DNA of 64,000 nt, taken from positions 3,746,646 to 3,810,645 of the forward strand of contig JAQFVV010006199.1 in the NCBI GenBank assembly GCA_028023455.1. The letters are read 5' to 3'. Shown here piece after piece: positions 1-11,499 of the stretch. The notes below the pieces were generated by a model. That model was not told where the DNA came from. It ran no database searches and saw only the letters and a list, made by a program, of their open reading frames with translations. Numbering within the stretch: position 1 is the stretch's first letter; the number at the start of each line of letters is the position of its first letter. Position numbers and translations under genes: made by a program. The stretch comes from Epiperipatus broadwayi (lineage: Eukaryota; Onychophora; Udeonychophora; Euonychophora; Peripatidae).

Positions 1-429
1 TCTTATATTTGTCTTATTTTGGTTTTCATTAAAAGACTCAATATTTTTACTCATATTTTCATTAAGAGCTTTCATACCCTCTCTATTTTTAATCATATTT
101 TCATTAAGAGCTTTTGTATCCTCTCTATTTTTAATCATATTTTCATTAAGAGCTTTTGTATCCTCTCTATTTTTAATCATATTTTTATTAAGAACATTAA
201 ACTTTATATTACTATCTTCTCTATTTTTTTTCATATTTTCATTAATCTCTTCTCTATTTTTATTCATATTTTCATTCATCTCCTTCATCATCAATAATAG
301 TTGAGATATTTGGGAGTTCTCTATCTCCTTTTTAGGCACTATTATCTTTTCTTCCACTGTTTTAATTTCCATAACCTCTTCCTTTATCTTACTATCTGTA
401 ATTTGGACACTATCTACAACTGTTTCCAT
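1..429 (-). CDS. Partial Gag-like coiled-coil ORF of an LTR retrotransposon, running off the left edge
   Basis: Read on the minus strand, the frame starting at the ATG at 429-427 stays open for 143 codons to the window edge. The first ~45 residues are acidic and mixed (METVVDSVQ...). The rest is Asn/Lys/Glu-rich, with a 14-residue repeat close to KALNENMIKNREDT present about three times, plus weaker copies; the DNA repeat is 42 bp. Fourteen residues equal two heptads, which suggests a long coiled coil. Upstream the same frame continues through one TGA (453-451) to about position 540, so the true start could lie there with a nonsense mutation. A primer-binding-site-like sequence and a candidate LTR lie ~850 bp upstream in the same orientation, which is why I call it Gag-like. 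No matrix, capsid or zinc-knuckle motif is visible in the part present. A coiled-coil host protein fragment is the alternative. Confidence 0.5.
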   Translation of the reverse strand, partial: METVVDSVQITDSKIKEEVMEIKTVEEKIIVPKKEIENSQISQLLLMMKEMNENMNKNREEINENMKKNREDSNIKFNVLNKNMIKNREDTKALNENMIKNREDTKALNENMIKNREGMKALNENMSKNIESFNENQNKTNIR

Positions 430-1282
430 TTCGATTAAGTTTTCTATTTCTCATTTCTCCTCACAACTTTCATCGACAATAAACTCAGATATTTCACTCT
501 CTAAATTATTATCTTGATTATTAATTTTTTTGCAATAATGATTTTTCAAAACTCAATATTTAAACAATATATTACTATTAATTTTTCATAAAATAGTTCC
601 TTACCAGTTTTTTTTATCCCCATCTAACCATCACCCACAATAAACCATAGATAATACCCTTTTTACACCTTATACAATTTAACTCTAACTACACTATCAA
701 TAACAATTAAAATTATGCGTGTCACAACATTATTTTCCACATGCATGATTCACAGATATTTTGCACATATTAAAGCATTTTCAAAATATATTTTTAATAT
801 TTCAATAATTAACATGGTCACAGTAAATACTAAATAATCGTAAGCCACATATGCATATTTTAAAATTTTATTTGCTAATTGTTTTACAAACAATATAATA
901 ATATTTTCTTTAAACAATCAGATTATATACCACATAAAATTGCAATAGTTTTAATAATAAACACTTAATTCACAATAATAATCAAATCCTAAATAATTAT
1001 TGTTATAATAAAATATTAAATTATCTATCTTCTGTGAGATATACTATCAATAATCTATAAAGTTATGCGAACAAATTCAAATACTAACTTTTGTATTATA
1101 TATTTTAAACTACTTTCCTAATATATCTCATAGCCTAAATGTTTGGGTATCACAATCTGAACTATCGATTGTAGTCCCAACTACATATCGTGCAGTCACG
1201 TTGGAAGAGCAAAATCTAACCGAGGTTTCCCCATGTCATCTAAGCCCATTATACTCTCCCATTTTAAACACTCAGGCCCCAT
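430..1282 (-). other. Presumed leader between primer-binding site and Gag-like ORF
   Basis: AT-rich sequence without an open frame. It is slightly less AT-rich at 1140-1280, where a second sequence resembling the primer-binding-site junction occurs (gtttgggtatcacaatctga, about 1140-1160). It may be a decayed copy of the junction at 1283-1303. Nothing else is seen. Confidence 0.3.
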
Positions 1283-1293
1283 GTTGGGTGCCA
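1283..1293 (-). promoter_or_regulatory. Candidate primer-binding site of an LTR retroelement
   Basis: On the minus strand this reads TGGCACCCAAC followed by ATGGGG. It is one base from TGGCGCCCAAC, the complement of a lysine tRNA 3' end used by many gypsy-type and retroviral elements. It sits 5 nt downstream of the CA that would end the candidate LTR and points into the Gag-like ORF, the expected order. Confidence 0.5.
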
Positions 1294-1298
1294 TAATC

Positions 1299-1569
1299 TG
1301 ACCTTGCTCTCATGCATCCTCACATCCAGATAATATATATATAATAAAACGGGTTCTATCTTAGTTAATAATTAATAAATAAAATATTCAGCATTAAAAT
1401 TAAAATGTTTCACTAGCTCAAATTTACAATACGAATAAGGTTCAGTTTATAAAAATAAATTAAATGAATATTTAATATTTTCATGAGACTTGAAGTGAAA
1501 ATACAGTTGACAAGATAGATTACATTGAGCCAATATCCCACAGGATACTACCTCAATGGCATAAGAACA
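1299..1569 (-). repeat. Candidate 5' LTR (copy b), ~271 bp
   Basis: On the minus strand it begins TGTTCTTATG directly after a purine tract and ends GCAAGGTCA five bases before the primer-binding site, matching the TG...CA rule. A TATA-like TATAAA lies at 1451-1446, about 118 bp inside. A copy of ~95% identity by eye is at 5338-5610. The similarity between the two copies continues beyond the purine tract, so the LTR borders are inferred from landmarks and not from where homology stops. An alternative is that the whole ~4-kb unit is the repeat. Confidence 0.45.
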
Positions 1570-1583
1570 CTATCCCCCCTTTA
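1570..1583 (-). other. Polypurine tract next to the candidate LTR
   Basis: The minus strand reads AATAAAGGGGGGATAG immediately before the TG of the candidate LTR. A run of six G in such AT-rich DNA stands out, and a purine tract in this position is the usual plus-strand primer of LTR elements. The same tract is repeated at 5611-5624 beside the second copy. Confidence 0.45.
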
Positions 1584-4500
1584 TTACTATTTCAAATAAC
1601 AAACTCATAGTATTCTTACAACTTTAATAACTTCTACTTACTAAGATTAAACTAATAATTAAGTCTTAATCTTCTATTTGTAATAATCTAGCTCAAATAA
1701 AATAATCTCAGGTTCATAAAGTTTATTTTAAGTTAATAAAAATACGGTAGTAAAATATGAGAAGGGATTTTATGTCATAATCTACTATACTTAAACTAAT
1801 AATAATAAATAATAATAATAATATTCTTCATTGTTTAATTACTACTGGATATCTTTTCTTTTAATTATATTTTTTTTTACCATAATAAAACAAAATAATT
1901 TTATATAATCTTTTATCTTCATGAATATAATAAATAAATACGTGGTAGCATTTTAATAATCTGACAAACAAAATATGTAAGGCAACTGATGGCATATAAT
2001 TTAATATAATATTGTGATAACTGATTTATGACCAATAAAATAATGTAAGATTATGATTATTTAATTATAATGAATACCAATAAAATATTTAAATTCTTAA
2101 ATAATTATCTATGTATCTTTTTGTGCAAAATTATATATTTGTTTCAATTATTATGCATATATCGTGTTTTCATGCAGCGATGTGGAGAAATAAATAACTC
2201 AGACACAAAATTTTTTGAAATAACAAAATTTAACAAAGTTTATTACTAACAACAAATAAATAACAATTTATTTACATTATTTACAGTGGATATCCTTAAC
2301 CTTTTTTACTTTACAGTTTGATCTACCGGGTTATAAAAAAAATAATTTATATTTCAATCATGTCTTTATTTAGATTTAGAACAAAATTTTTTTTAAAAAA
2401 AATGTTACTAATTGGTTTTTCATTATGGTTAACTTATTACAAGTATATTTATCTACTTTATTAGCAACAGCATTTTATTTTTAATATTATTAAACTATCT
2501 TATTTTAAAAAATTCATACCTAGAAAAACATTCTATAGAAAACAAAATTTTATAATGAGTATGGATTTCTCAAAATATTAAAAAAAAATTTCATCTTGCA
2601 AGGTCAAAGATGTTACACAAAATATTATCCAAAATTCAGTACTAGATTTTAGTACTTATCACACAATGTTTAATAATCATAATATATTCTTCTTTAAGCC
2701 TTACTTTAGTATGATATAAATTTAATCATCAATATATGTCTATTAATTAATAAACAAAAATATACTATGCATATTGTTTACATAATTTACTTTGTATTTT
2801 GTATTTTAAAAAACATGCAATACTTATTTTTCTCTTAAAAAATAATACTAAAGCCTTTAAAATTATTATCACTTTAAAGAAAATATCTTTGTTTAGAAAC
2901 TTTATTTTAAAAAGGTTTATATTTCATTTCCGAAATAAAATTCAAAATATATTCTATGATTCTTCTCTTTCCTTAGGATACTTTGGATCTTCAATTTTAA
3001 GTTATAACATTCTGCTCCTTATAAGCAAATAAACTAATCTTATACAAAAACGATAGCATAACCTAAGTTCTAAATTATTTATCATTTCTTTTAAAATATC
3101 TTACTAAACAATGCAGTTACATGAAATAAAGATAGCGAAAACAGATGCATAGGATTAAGGAAGAAAGCTAGAGTATTATTCTTAACATATTTCAAAATCA
3201 TGGTACAGTGTGAAGAGGTATGACATTTACCTGCCTAATATCCACTAGTACAGGGATGATGTTAAAGCTATTTCTTCAGCTTTATTAGAACATCAAATAT
3301 TTAAAGAAATATAAACACTGTCCAAATAAAATGTGTATCAGTCATAGGGCTTTGTTAACTATGCTGATAACCACATAAAGACTAAATATTATAACCATTC
3401 CTTACATCATCTTGGTTTCCTGCTAACTATAGTACTTCCAAGCCACTATCTCAACTTTATTTCTCAAGATTTTTCTACATCTTACATTGATAAAATAACT
3501 ATCTGCATTTACAAAACAATAAATAAAATTCATTAATAGTTAAACAATCTTACTATCCCATAAGAAAAGTTGCTTACTTCATTGCTCTGTATGTTTAATC
3601 ATATACAATCTAGCTAGAATATCCAATGACATGAAATTTTAAAAGAATCACATAATTATTTGTTATGTTGGATTATATCACTAAATAAAAAAAATAAAAA
3701 ATTGTCGTATGCATATTTTCAAATCAATCCTATCTCATAATGTTTTTTTAAAATGTTGTATGAATTGCGGTACATATAAGTAAAAACTTTTACACTTCAT
3801 TCTTCCAATTTATGGATGATCTAAAGAAAACAAAAAAATATATACATTATAAATTATCAATAGTTATTATTATTACCAATAACCTTTATCTAGTCATCGT
3901 GTTCAGTAGGCTTTTCTTTATCCACTTGAGCATTGCAGATACAAAAAAAATTCACACCCATACACTTTATATTAAAATATTTTTAGCTAAATTATTAGAT
4001 TGTTATATTATAAAATTTTAATATTAATAAATTAATGTTTTTTATGTTTTTCCTAATCTTATATAAAAATTTAGATTTAAACTAGGTTAACAAAATAAAA
4101 AGAATCAAAACTATAGTTACATATTTTCTTGACGATAGTTCCTGATAAGTCCAAAATGTTTATTATTTTCTCTAGAGTTTTCCAAAATGTTCTCCAAGTG
4201 TGTTAAAGTTTAAAATAAAAATAATAATAATCCATTTTAGTAAAATTTAGAAAATAATCCTTGGTTTTAGTTTTTAGGACGATAATTATTAAATCATAAT
4301 ATTAATTAATCCCATGAAGCTTCTTAATCTTCTCTGCCAATATTCTCTGTGTATCTGATGCATCAATCCATCTAATTTAACTTTAAAAATATTCGATAAA
4401 CTTTTAAGTACTATTTGTATTTCCATGGATCCATTTTTTTTATTCATCTATGTGTTCACTTTTTTATCTACGTTTCCTTCTTGATACATTTAAGCTTTCG

Positions 4501-5337
4501 CTTGGTATTTTTTTTTATAAATCTCTTTTAAAATAAAAACTTCAAGTACTTTTGAACAAATCTTTTCCAAATACATTTTAAATAATTCGAAGAACGGATA
4601 TTTTAATATCAAAAACGCTTCTATAACATAAACTCCTGGGTTCTTTCTTAAATTTTTCACTCGAAAATATTTTTTAAAAAATGTTACTTTTAGAAAGGAT
4701 ATAACATTTTACTCGTTTGAATATCATATTATATAAAATAATTCATGCAATATATAATTATCTTATTACCATTTAAAAAATAAATCTTGAATAAGCTTAT
4801 AAATAATAATGCGTCTCCAATTTTTTCATTAGACTCCGTATGATGTCCGTGCTGTGTTTTTTTTTTTTATGTACCAGAAAAGTTCTCCAGTTATGCATAA
4901 ATTAAGCTGTATCAATAAATATTTCAAATATTTCTTCAGTATTACAATTTATATCCATTTTATTTCGTAGTATATCCATTTTTTATTGCGTAGTTTAGGT
5001 TAAACTTTTAGATAAAATACGACTGATAAAGAACTTTAAAACATTTAACAAAGCATGTTAAACGAAATTGTTAAAATATTTTTTTAGTTTACACTCTCTT
5101 TTTTTGCAAGTTACTGTTAAAATTATCAATTAGTTTTTTTCAAATAAATTATGAGAAAGTACTAAAAAAATTGACTAAAATAAAAAATACTATCTTTTGA
5201 TAGTTATAATTTACCTTTCTCCAGTTTCAATACATGATTAATCCCCCCGATAACTTAGTTACAACAATATTTATAGTCTATAAGAATACCTATTCCTATT
5301 GGTTAATTTTTACTTTAGCTTGAGAACAAATTTACTC

Positions 5338-5610
5338 TAACCTTGCTCTCATGTATCCTCACTTCCAGATAATATATGATATGAAATAAAAGGGGTTCTA
5401 TCTCAGTTAATAATTAATAACTAAATATTCAGCATTAAAATTAAAATATTTCACTAGCTCAAATTTAAAATACGAATAAGGTTCAGTTTATAAAAATAAA
5501 TTAAATAAATATTTAATATTTTTGTGAGACTTGAAGTGAAAATACAGGTGACAAGATAGATTACATTGAGCCAATATCCCACAGGATACTACCTCAATGG
5601 CATAAGAACA
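5338..5610 (-). repeat. Candidate LTR copy a
   Basis: Matches 1299-1569 almost base for base. On the minus strand it starts TGTTCTTATG after a G6 purine tract and ends GCAAGGTTA, so the terminal CA has become TA. Unlike copy b it is not followed by a primer-binding site, so it would be a 3' or internal LTR of a tandem or partly deleted element. Confidence 0.4.
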
Positions 5611-8600
5611 CTATCCCCCCTTTATTACTATTTTAAATAACAAACTCATAGTATTCTTACGACTTTAATAACTTCTACTCACTAAGACTAAACTAATAAT
5701 TAAATCTTAATCTTCTATTTAATAATAATCTAGCTCAATAAAATAATCTCAGGTTCATAGAGTTTATTCTAAGTTAATTTAAAATACGGTAGTAAAATAT
5801 GAGAAGGGATTTTATATCATAATCTACTACACTGAAACTAATAATAATAATAAATAACAGTAATAATATTCTTCATTGTTTAACTAATTCTGTATATCTT
5901 TTCTTTTACTATAATTTTATTACCATAATAAAATAATAAAATAATTTTATATAATCTTTTATCTTCATGAATATAATAAATAAATACATGGTAGCATTTT
6001 AATAATCTGACAAACAAAATATGTGTGGCAACTGATAGCATATAATTTAATATAATATTGTGATAACTGATTTATGACCAATAAAATAATGTAAGATTAT
6101 GATTATTTAATTATAATGAATACCAATAAAATATTTAAATTCTTAAATAATTCTCTATTGATCTTTTGTGCAAAATTATATATTTGTTTCAATTATTATG
6201 CATATATCGTGATTTCATGCAGCGATGTGGAGAAATAAATAACTCGGACACAAAATTTTTGAAGTAACAAAATTTAACAAAGTTTATTACTAACAACAAA
6301 TAAATAAACAATTTATTTACACTATTTACAGTGGATATCCTTAACTTTTTTACTTTACAGTTTGATCTACCGGGTTATAAAAAAAAAATTATATTTCAAT
6401 TATATTTTTATTTAGATTTGGGACAAAATTTAAAAAAAATGTTACTATTTGGTTTCACATTATGGTTAACCCATTACAAATATATTTATCTACTTTATTA
6501 GCAACAGCATTTTATCCTTAATATTATTAAACTATCTTATTTTAAAAATTCATACTTAGAAAAAAAAAATTCTATAGAAAACAAAATTTTATAATGAGTA
6601 TGGATTTCTCAAGATATTTTAAAAATTTCATCTTGCAAGGTCAAAGATGTTACACAAAATATTATCCAAAATTCAGTACTAGATTTTAGTATTTATCACA
6701 CAATGTTTACTAATCATAATATATATTCTTCTTTAAGCTCTACTTTAGTATGATATAAGTGTAATCATCAATATATTTCTATTAATCAATAAACAAAAAA
6801 ATATACTATGCATATTGTTTACATAATTTACTTTGTACTATTGTATTTTAAAAAAAATATGCAATACTTATTTTTCTCTTAAAAGAAATAATACTAAAGC
6901 CTTTAAAATTATTATCACTTTAAAGAAAATATCTTTGTTTAGATACTTTATTTTAAAAAGGTTTATATTTCATTTCCGAAATAAAATTCAAAATATATTC
7001 TATGATTCTTTTCTTTCCTTAGGATACTTTGGATCTTCAATTTTAAGTTATAACATTCTGCTCCTTATAAGCAAATAAACTAATCTTATACAAAAACGAT
7101 AGCATAACCTAAGTTCTAAATTATTTATCATTTCTTTTAAAATGTCTTACTAAACGATGCAGTTACATGAAATAAAGATAGCGAAAACAGATGCATAGGA
7201 TTAACGAAGAAAGCTAGAGTATTACTCTTAACATATCTCAAAATCCTGGCACAGTGCGAAGAGGTATGGCATTTCTTGCCTAATATCCTCTAGTACAGGG
7301 ACAATGTTAAAGCTATTTCTGCAGCTTTATTAGAACATCAAATATTTAAAGAAATATAAACACTGTCCAAATAAAATGTGTATCAGTCATAGGGCTATGT
7401 TAACTATGCTGATATTCACATAAAGACTACATATTATTTCCATTCCTTATAACATCCTATTTCTTAAACATCATCTTGGTTTCCTGTTCACTAATTACTT
7501 CCAAGCCACTATCTCAACATTATTTCTCAAGATTTTTCTACATCTTACATCGATAAATATCTATCTGCATTTACAAAATAATAAATAAAATTCATTAATA
7601 GTTAAACAATCTAGCTGTTCTACAAGAAAAGTCTGCTTACTTCATTATTCTATATGTCTAATCATATACAATCTACTTAGACAATATTTGAATATCCAAT
7701 GACATGAAAATTTTAAAAGAATCACATAATTATTTGTTATGTTGGATTATATTACTAATAAAAAACATAATCGTCATATGCATATTTTTAAATCAATCCT
7801 ATCTCATAATGTTTTTTAAAATGTTGTATGAAAATGCATTTACATTTATAATAAAGAAAATTTTACACTTCATTCTTCCAATTTAAGGAAGATCTAAAGA
7901 AAACAAAAAAATATATACATTATAAATTATCAATAGTTATTATTATTACCAATAACCTTTATCTAGTCATCGTGTTCAGTAGGCTTTTCTTTATCCACTT
8001 GAGCATTGCAGATATATAAAAAAAATTCACACCCATACACTTTATATTAAAATATTTTTAGCTAAATTATTAGATTGTTATATTATAAAATTTTAATATT
8101 AATAAATTAATGTTTTTATGTTTTTCCTAATCTTATATAAAAATTTAGATTTAAACTAGGTTAACAAAATAAAAGGAATCAAAACTATAGTTACATATTT
8201 TCTTGACGACTGATAAGTCCAAAATGTTTATTATTTTCTCTAGAGTTTTTAAAAATGTTCTTCTCCAAGTGCATTAAAGTTTAAAAATAAAAATAATTAT
8301 TAATCCATTTAGTAAAATTTAGAAAATAATCCTTGGTTTTAATTTTTTAGGATGATAATAATAATTAATCCCGTGAAGCTTCTTAATCTTCTCTACCAAT
8401 ATTATTTGCGTATCCAATGCATCAGTCCATCTAATTTAACTTTGAAAAAATATTCGATAAACTTTTAAGTACTATTTGTATTTCCATGGATCCATCTTTT
8501 ATTCAACTATGTATTCACTTTTTTATATATGTTTCCTTCTTGATACATTTAAACTTTTGTTTGGTATTTTTATATATCACTTTAAAAAAAAAATAAAAAA

Positions 8601-9213
8601 AAAATGTTACCTTTAGAAAGGATATAACATTTTACTCCTTTTGATATAATATTATATAAAATAATTCATGCAATATACAATTGTCTTATTACTATTTAAA
8701 AAATAAGTCTTGGATAGGCTTATAAATAATAATGCATCTCCAATTTTTTCATTAGCCTCCGTATGATGTCCATGCTGTGGGTTTTTTTTTTATGTACCAA
8801 AAAAAATTCTCCAGTTATGCATAAATAAAGCTGTATCAATAAATATTTCAAATATTTTTTCAGTATTACAATTTATATCCATTTTATTTCGTAGTATATC
8901 CATTTTTTATTGCGTAGTTTAGGTTAAACTTTTAGATAAAATACGACTGGTAAGTACTTTAAAAAATTAGAAAATCATCTCCACAAAGTTTCTAAATATA
9001 ATTTTTTTCTAAAACTTTCTTTTGCAAAAACACTTCAAAATTATCAATTAGTTTTTGCAAAATAAACGATAAGAAAGTACAAAAAAAAAATTTGACTTTC
9101 TCTGGTTTCAATACATTATTAATCTCCCCCTATACCCCCGTGCAAATCATATTTATAGTCTGTAAGAATACCTATTCCCATTGGTTAATTCTTACTTTAG
9201 CTTGAGAACAAAT
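5338..9213. repeat. ~3.9-kb tandem unit 2
   Basis: Second copy of the unit at 1299-5337. Matching landmarks include the LTR-like end (5338-5610), the purine tract (5611-5624), a segment around 6230-6370, and the shared end near 9205-9213 (gagaacaaatttac). Unit 2 is shorter because of deletions, for example around 8570. A few percent divergence by eye argues for an old duplication and against an assembly artefact. Confidence 0.85.
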
Positions 9214-9232
9214 TTACATATTTTCAATTTCA

Positions 9233-10149
9233 AGTAGAATTGAATTTCAAAATTAGAAATTGTGACGTAATGAACTTAAAATATTATTTAAAATATTACT
9301 TTTAAATAAATTATTATTTTATTAAAACTATTTAAACATTTAAAATAACTTTTAAAATGACATTTAATAACTTATTCCATTTCTTAATATTCAATTTATC
9401 TATTTTTATTTAAATAAAATATTTAATTTTTATATTATGAATGTATTCGTCTTTATTACATTATTTAAACATGTTATACGATAGTTAACTTAATGTTTAA
9501 TACTATTTACTTTTATGATAGGCAATAATTCTATCCAATTCTATAATATAACTTTTAAAATATTTTAAACTTTGTTATTAATTCAAACAAGCAGTGTGTG
9601 TGAGAGTATACATTAAAAGTCACATGATTATAACTTTGACAGACGATTTTTAATCTATTTCTCTGCCTAGATTTATAAAATTGATACACTTATTATATTA
9701 TATAAAGTAATTATAAAAAATTTGGAAGAATAATTTTTAAAAATATAGAACTGATATAATTTTCACCATCATAAAGTTTATTTTTAAAATATACTATATT
9801 AATTTTGACTATTTAAATATGATTACAAATTTAAACATAACATTTATTAACTATAAGTTTTAAACTATTAAAATCGAATTTTTTAAATATAATTTTAATT
9901 ATTTATAGCTGTGTTATTTAATATGGCCAGCTTTTACAACCATATGAAACAATATTTTAAGCTTTATATAACTATTTTCAAATAATTCGCTATAATTTTA
10001 TATACTACGTATTTGCATTAGCCTCAATTTGTACTTTAAAGATATAATTGAATTAATACAATTACCATATTAAAAGAACATATTCTAAATTTACAATTTT
10101 TTAGTAATCGACTGTTATGTACTATTACCGACCTATAGAAAAGGGCACA
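9233..10149. repeat. Tandem duplication copy 1 (936-bp period)
   Basis: Begins agtagaattgaatttcaaaa and ends gacctatagaaaagggcaca. The same start and end recur in the next copy, 936 bp later. Non-coding, very AT-rich, with small indels between copies. Confidence 0.85.
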
Positions 10150-10168
10150 TTACATATTTTTAGTTTAT

Positions 10169-11053
10169 AGTAGAATTGAATTTCAAAATTAGAAATTGTG
10201 ACGTAATGAACTTAAAATATTATTTAAAATATTGCTTTTAAATAAATTATTATTTTATTAAAACTATTTAAACATTTAAAATAACTTTTAAAATAACTTT
10301 TAATAACTTATTCCATTTCTTAATATTCAATTTATCTATTTTTATTTAAATAAAATATTTAATTTTTATATATCTGTATTCGTCTTTATTACATTACTTA
10401 AAACATTACATACGATAGTTAACTTAATGTTTAATACTATTTATTTTTGTGATAGGCAATAATTCTCTCCAATTCTATAATATAACTTTTAAAATATTTT
10501 AAACTTTGTTATTATTTCAAACAAGCGTGTATGTGATAGTATACATTAAAAGTCACATGATTATAACTTTGACAGACGATTTTCAACCTATTTCTCTGCC
10601 TAGATTTATATATATTATATAATATAATTATAAAATTTGGAAGAACAATTTAGAAAATATAGAATTAAATACAATTTTCACCATCATAAAGTTTATTTTT
10701 AAAATATACTATATTAATTTTTGTTTATTAAATATGATTATAAATTTAAACACTGTATTTATTAACTTATCAGTTTTATACTATTAAAATCGAATTTATT
10801 AAATATACTTTTAATTATTTACAGCTGTGTTATTTAATATGGCCAGCTTTTACAACCATATGCAACAATATTTTAAGCTTTACATAACCATTTTTAAATG
10901 ATTTTATACTACGTATTTGCTTTAGCCTCAAATTGTACTTTAAAGATATAATTGAATTAATACAATTACCATATTAAAAGAACATATTCTAAATTTAAAA
11001 TTTTTTAGTAATTGACTGTTATGTACTATTACCGACCTATAGAAAAGGGCACA
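10169..11053. repeat. Tandem duplication copy 2 (936-bp period)
   Basis: Second copy of 9233-10149, roughly 90-95% identical by eye. A ~19-bp spacer separates the copies. The second copy ends at gacctatagaaaagggcaca, directly before the ribozyme-bearing inverted repeat at 11.07 kb. No ORF. Confidence 0.85.
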
Positions 11054-11072
11054 ATATATATATATGTAAAAA

Positions 11073-11478
11073 AGATAAATAATCTCCAATATATGCATTC
11101 TGTGCTGAATCAGCACTCATGTGTTGGTCCAGATTATTATCTTCCATACACATATATAATTAGTATTTAGTTTATATCAAGATAACAAATCTTCAAACTT
11201 TAATGACACCCTTAAATTCTTTGGCCATTCATATTATTGAAAATCTGATGATGGAATGCTCAAAGCCCTTATTGATGTTAATATTGTTGTAATGAATGGC
11301 TGAAGAGTTGGAGCATGAAGAAGACTGAAGCATTCTCATTAAGTTTATGGATTTGCAATTTTAATGTAAACTGAGCACTGTTTATATATATATGTGGGAG
11401 ATAATGATCCAGACCAACTGATGAGTGTTGATTCAGCATGAAATACATATATTGGAGAGAAATTTATCTTTTTCATAA
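11073..11478. mobile_element. Inverted repeat carrying a hammerhead-like sequence (family C)
   Basis: Two ~80-bp imperfect inverted arms (11073-11147 and 11394-11478) share aagataaat, tctccaatatat, gctgaatca and ggtctggatcattatct in complementary form, and flank ~245 bp of unique DNA. The right arm on the plus strand contains a complete hammerhead core; the left arm, on the minus strand, contains the same motif with a damaged core (CACATGA for CUGAUGA, GAAT for GAAA). Inverted flanking repeats with embedded hammerheads resemble PLE-type pseudo-LTRs. Confidence 0.55.
11399..11469 (+). ncRNA. Candidate hammerhead ribozyme, family C
   Basis: CUGAUGA at 11418-11424 and GAAA at 11440-11443 flank stem II: G10.1/U11.1, then UGUUG/CAGCA around an AUU loop. 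Stem I forms from CCAA (11414-11417) and UUGG (11452-11455), then an internal loop, then AGAUAA (11399-11404) with UUAUCU (11464-11469). Stem III would be very short (AUA/UAU over two bases), giving a cleavage site after A11451. Short stem III is typical of PLE and retrozyme hammerheads, which often act as dimers. All conserved core bases are present. Stem II loop and stem I internal loop could make the usual tertiary contact. Confidence 0.55.
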
Positions 11479-11499
11479 GTAAGTGTTCATGTGTGTCAG

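Larger units (their letters stand above)
1299..5337. repeat. ~4.0-kb tandem unit 1
   Basis: The sequence from the LTR-like end at 1299 to 5337 is repeated in the same order at 5338-9213, with scattered substitutions and small indels. No long ORF is present on either strand. The short frame at 2799-3032 recurs at 6833-7078 only because the DNA is duplicated. The unit may be the eroded 3' part of the LTR element (internal remnant, purine tract, LTR) in a tandem array. Confidence 0.85.

Noticed and set aside
19-297. 92-codon plus-strand frame of FNHIFIKSF-type repeats
   Set aside because: It is the antisense shadow of the 42-bp repeats in the Gag-like ORF. The minus-strand reading extends further and fits the primer-binding site and LTR order.
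2799-7078. Similar short frames at 2799-3032 and 6833-7078
   Set aside because: They are conserved only because they lie in the two 4-kb tandem copies. Neighbouring non-coding sequence is equally similar, and the composition is that of chance frames.
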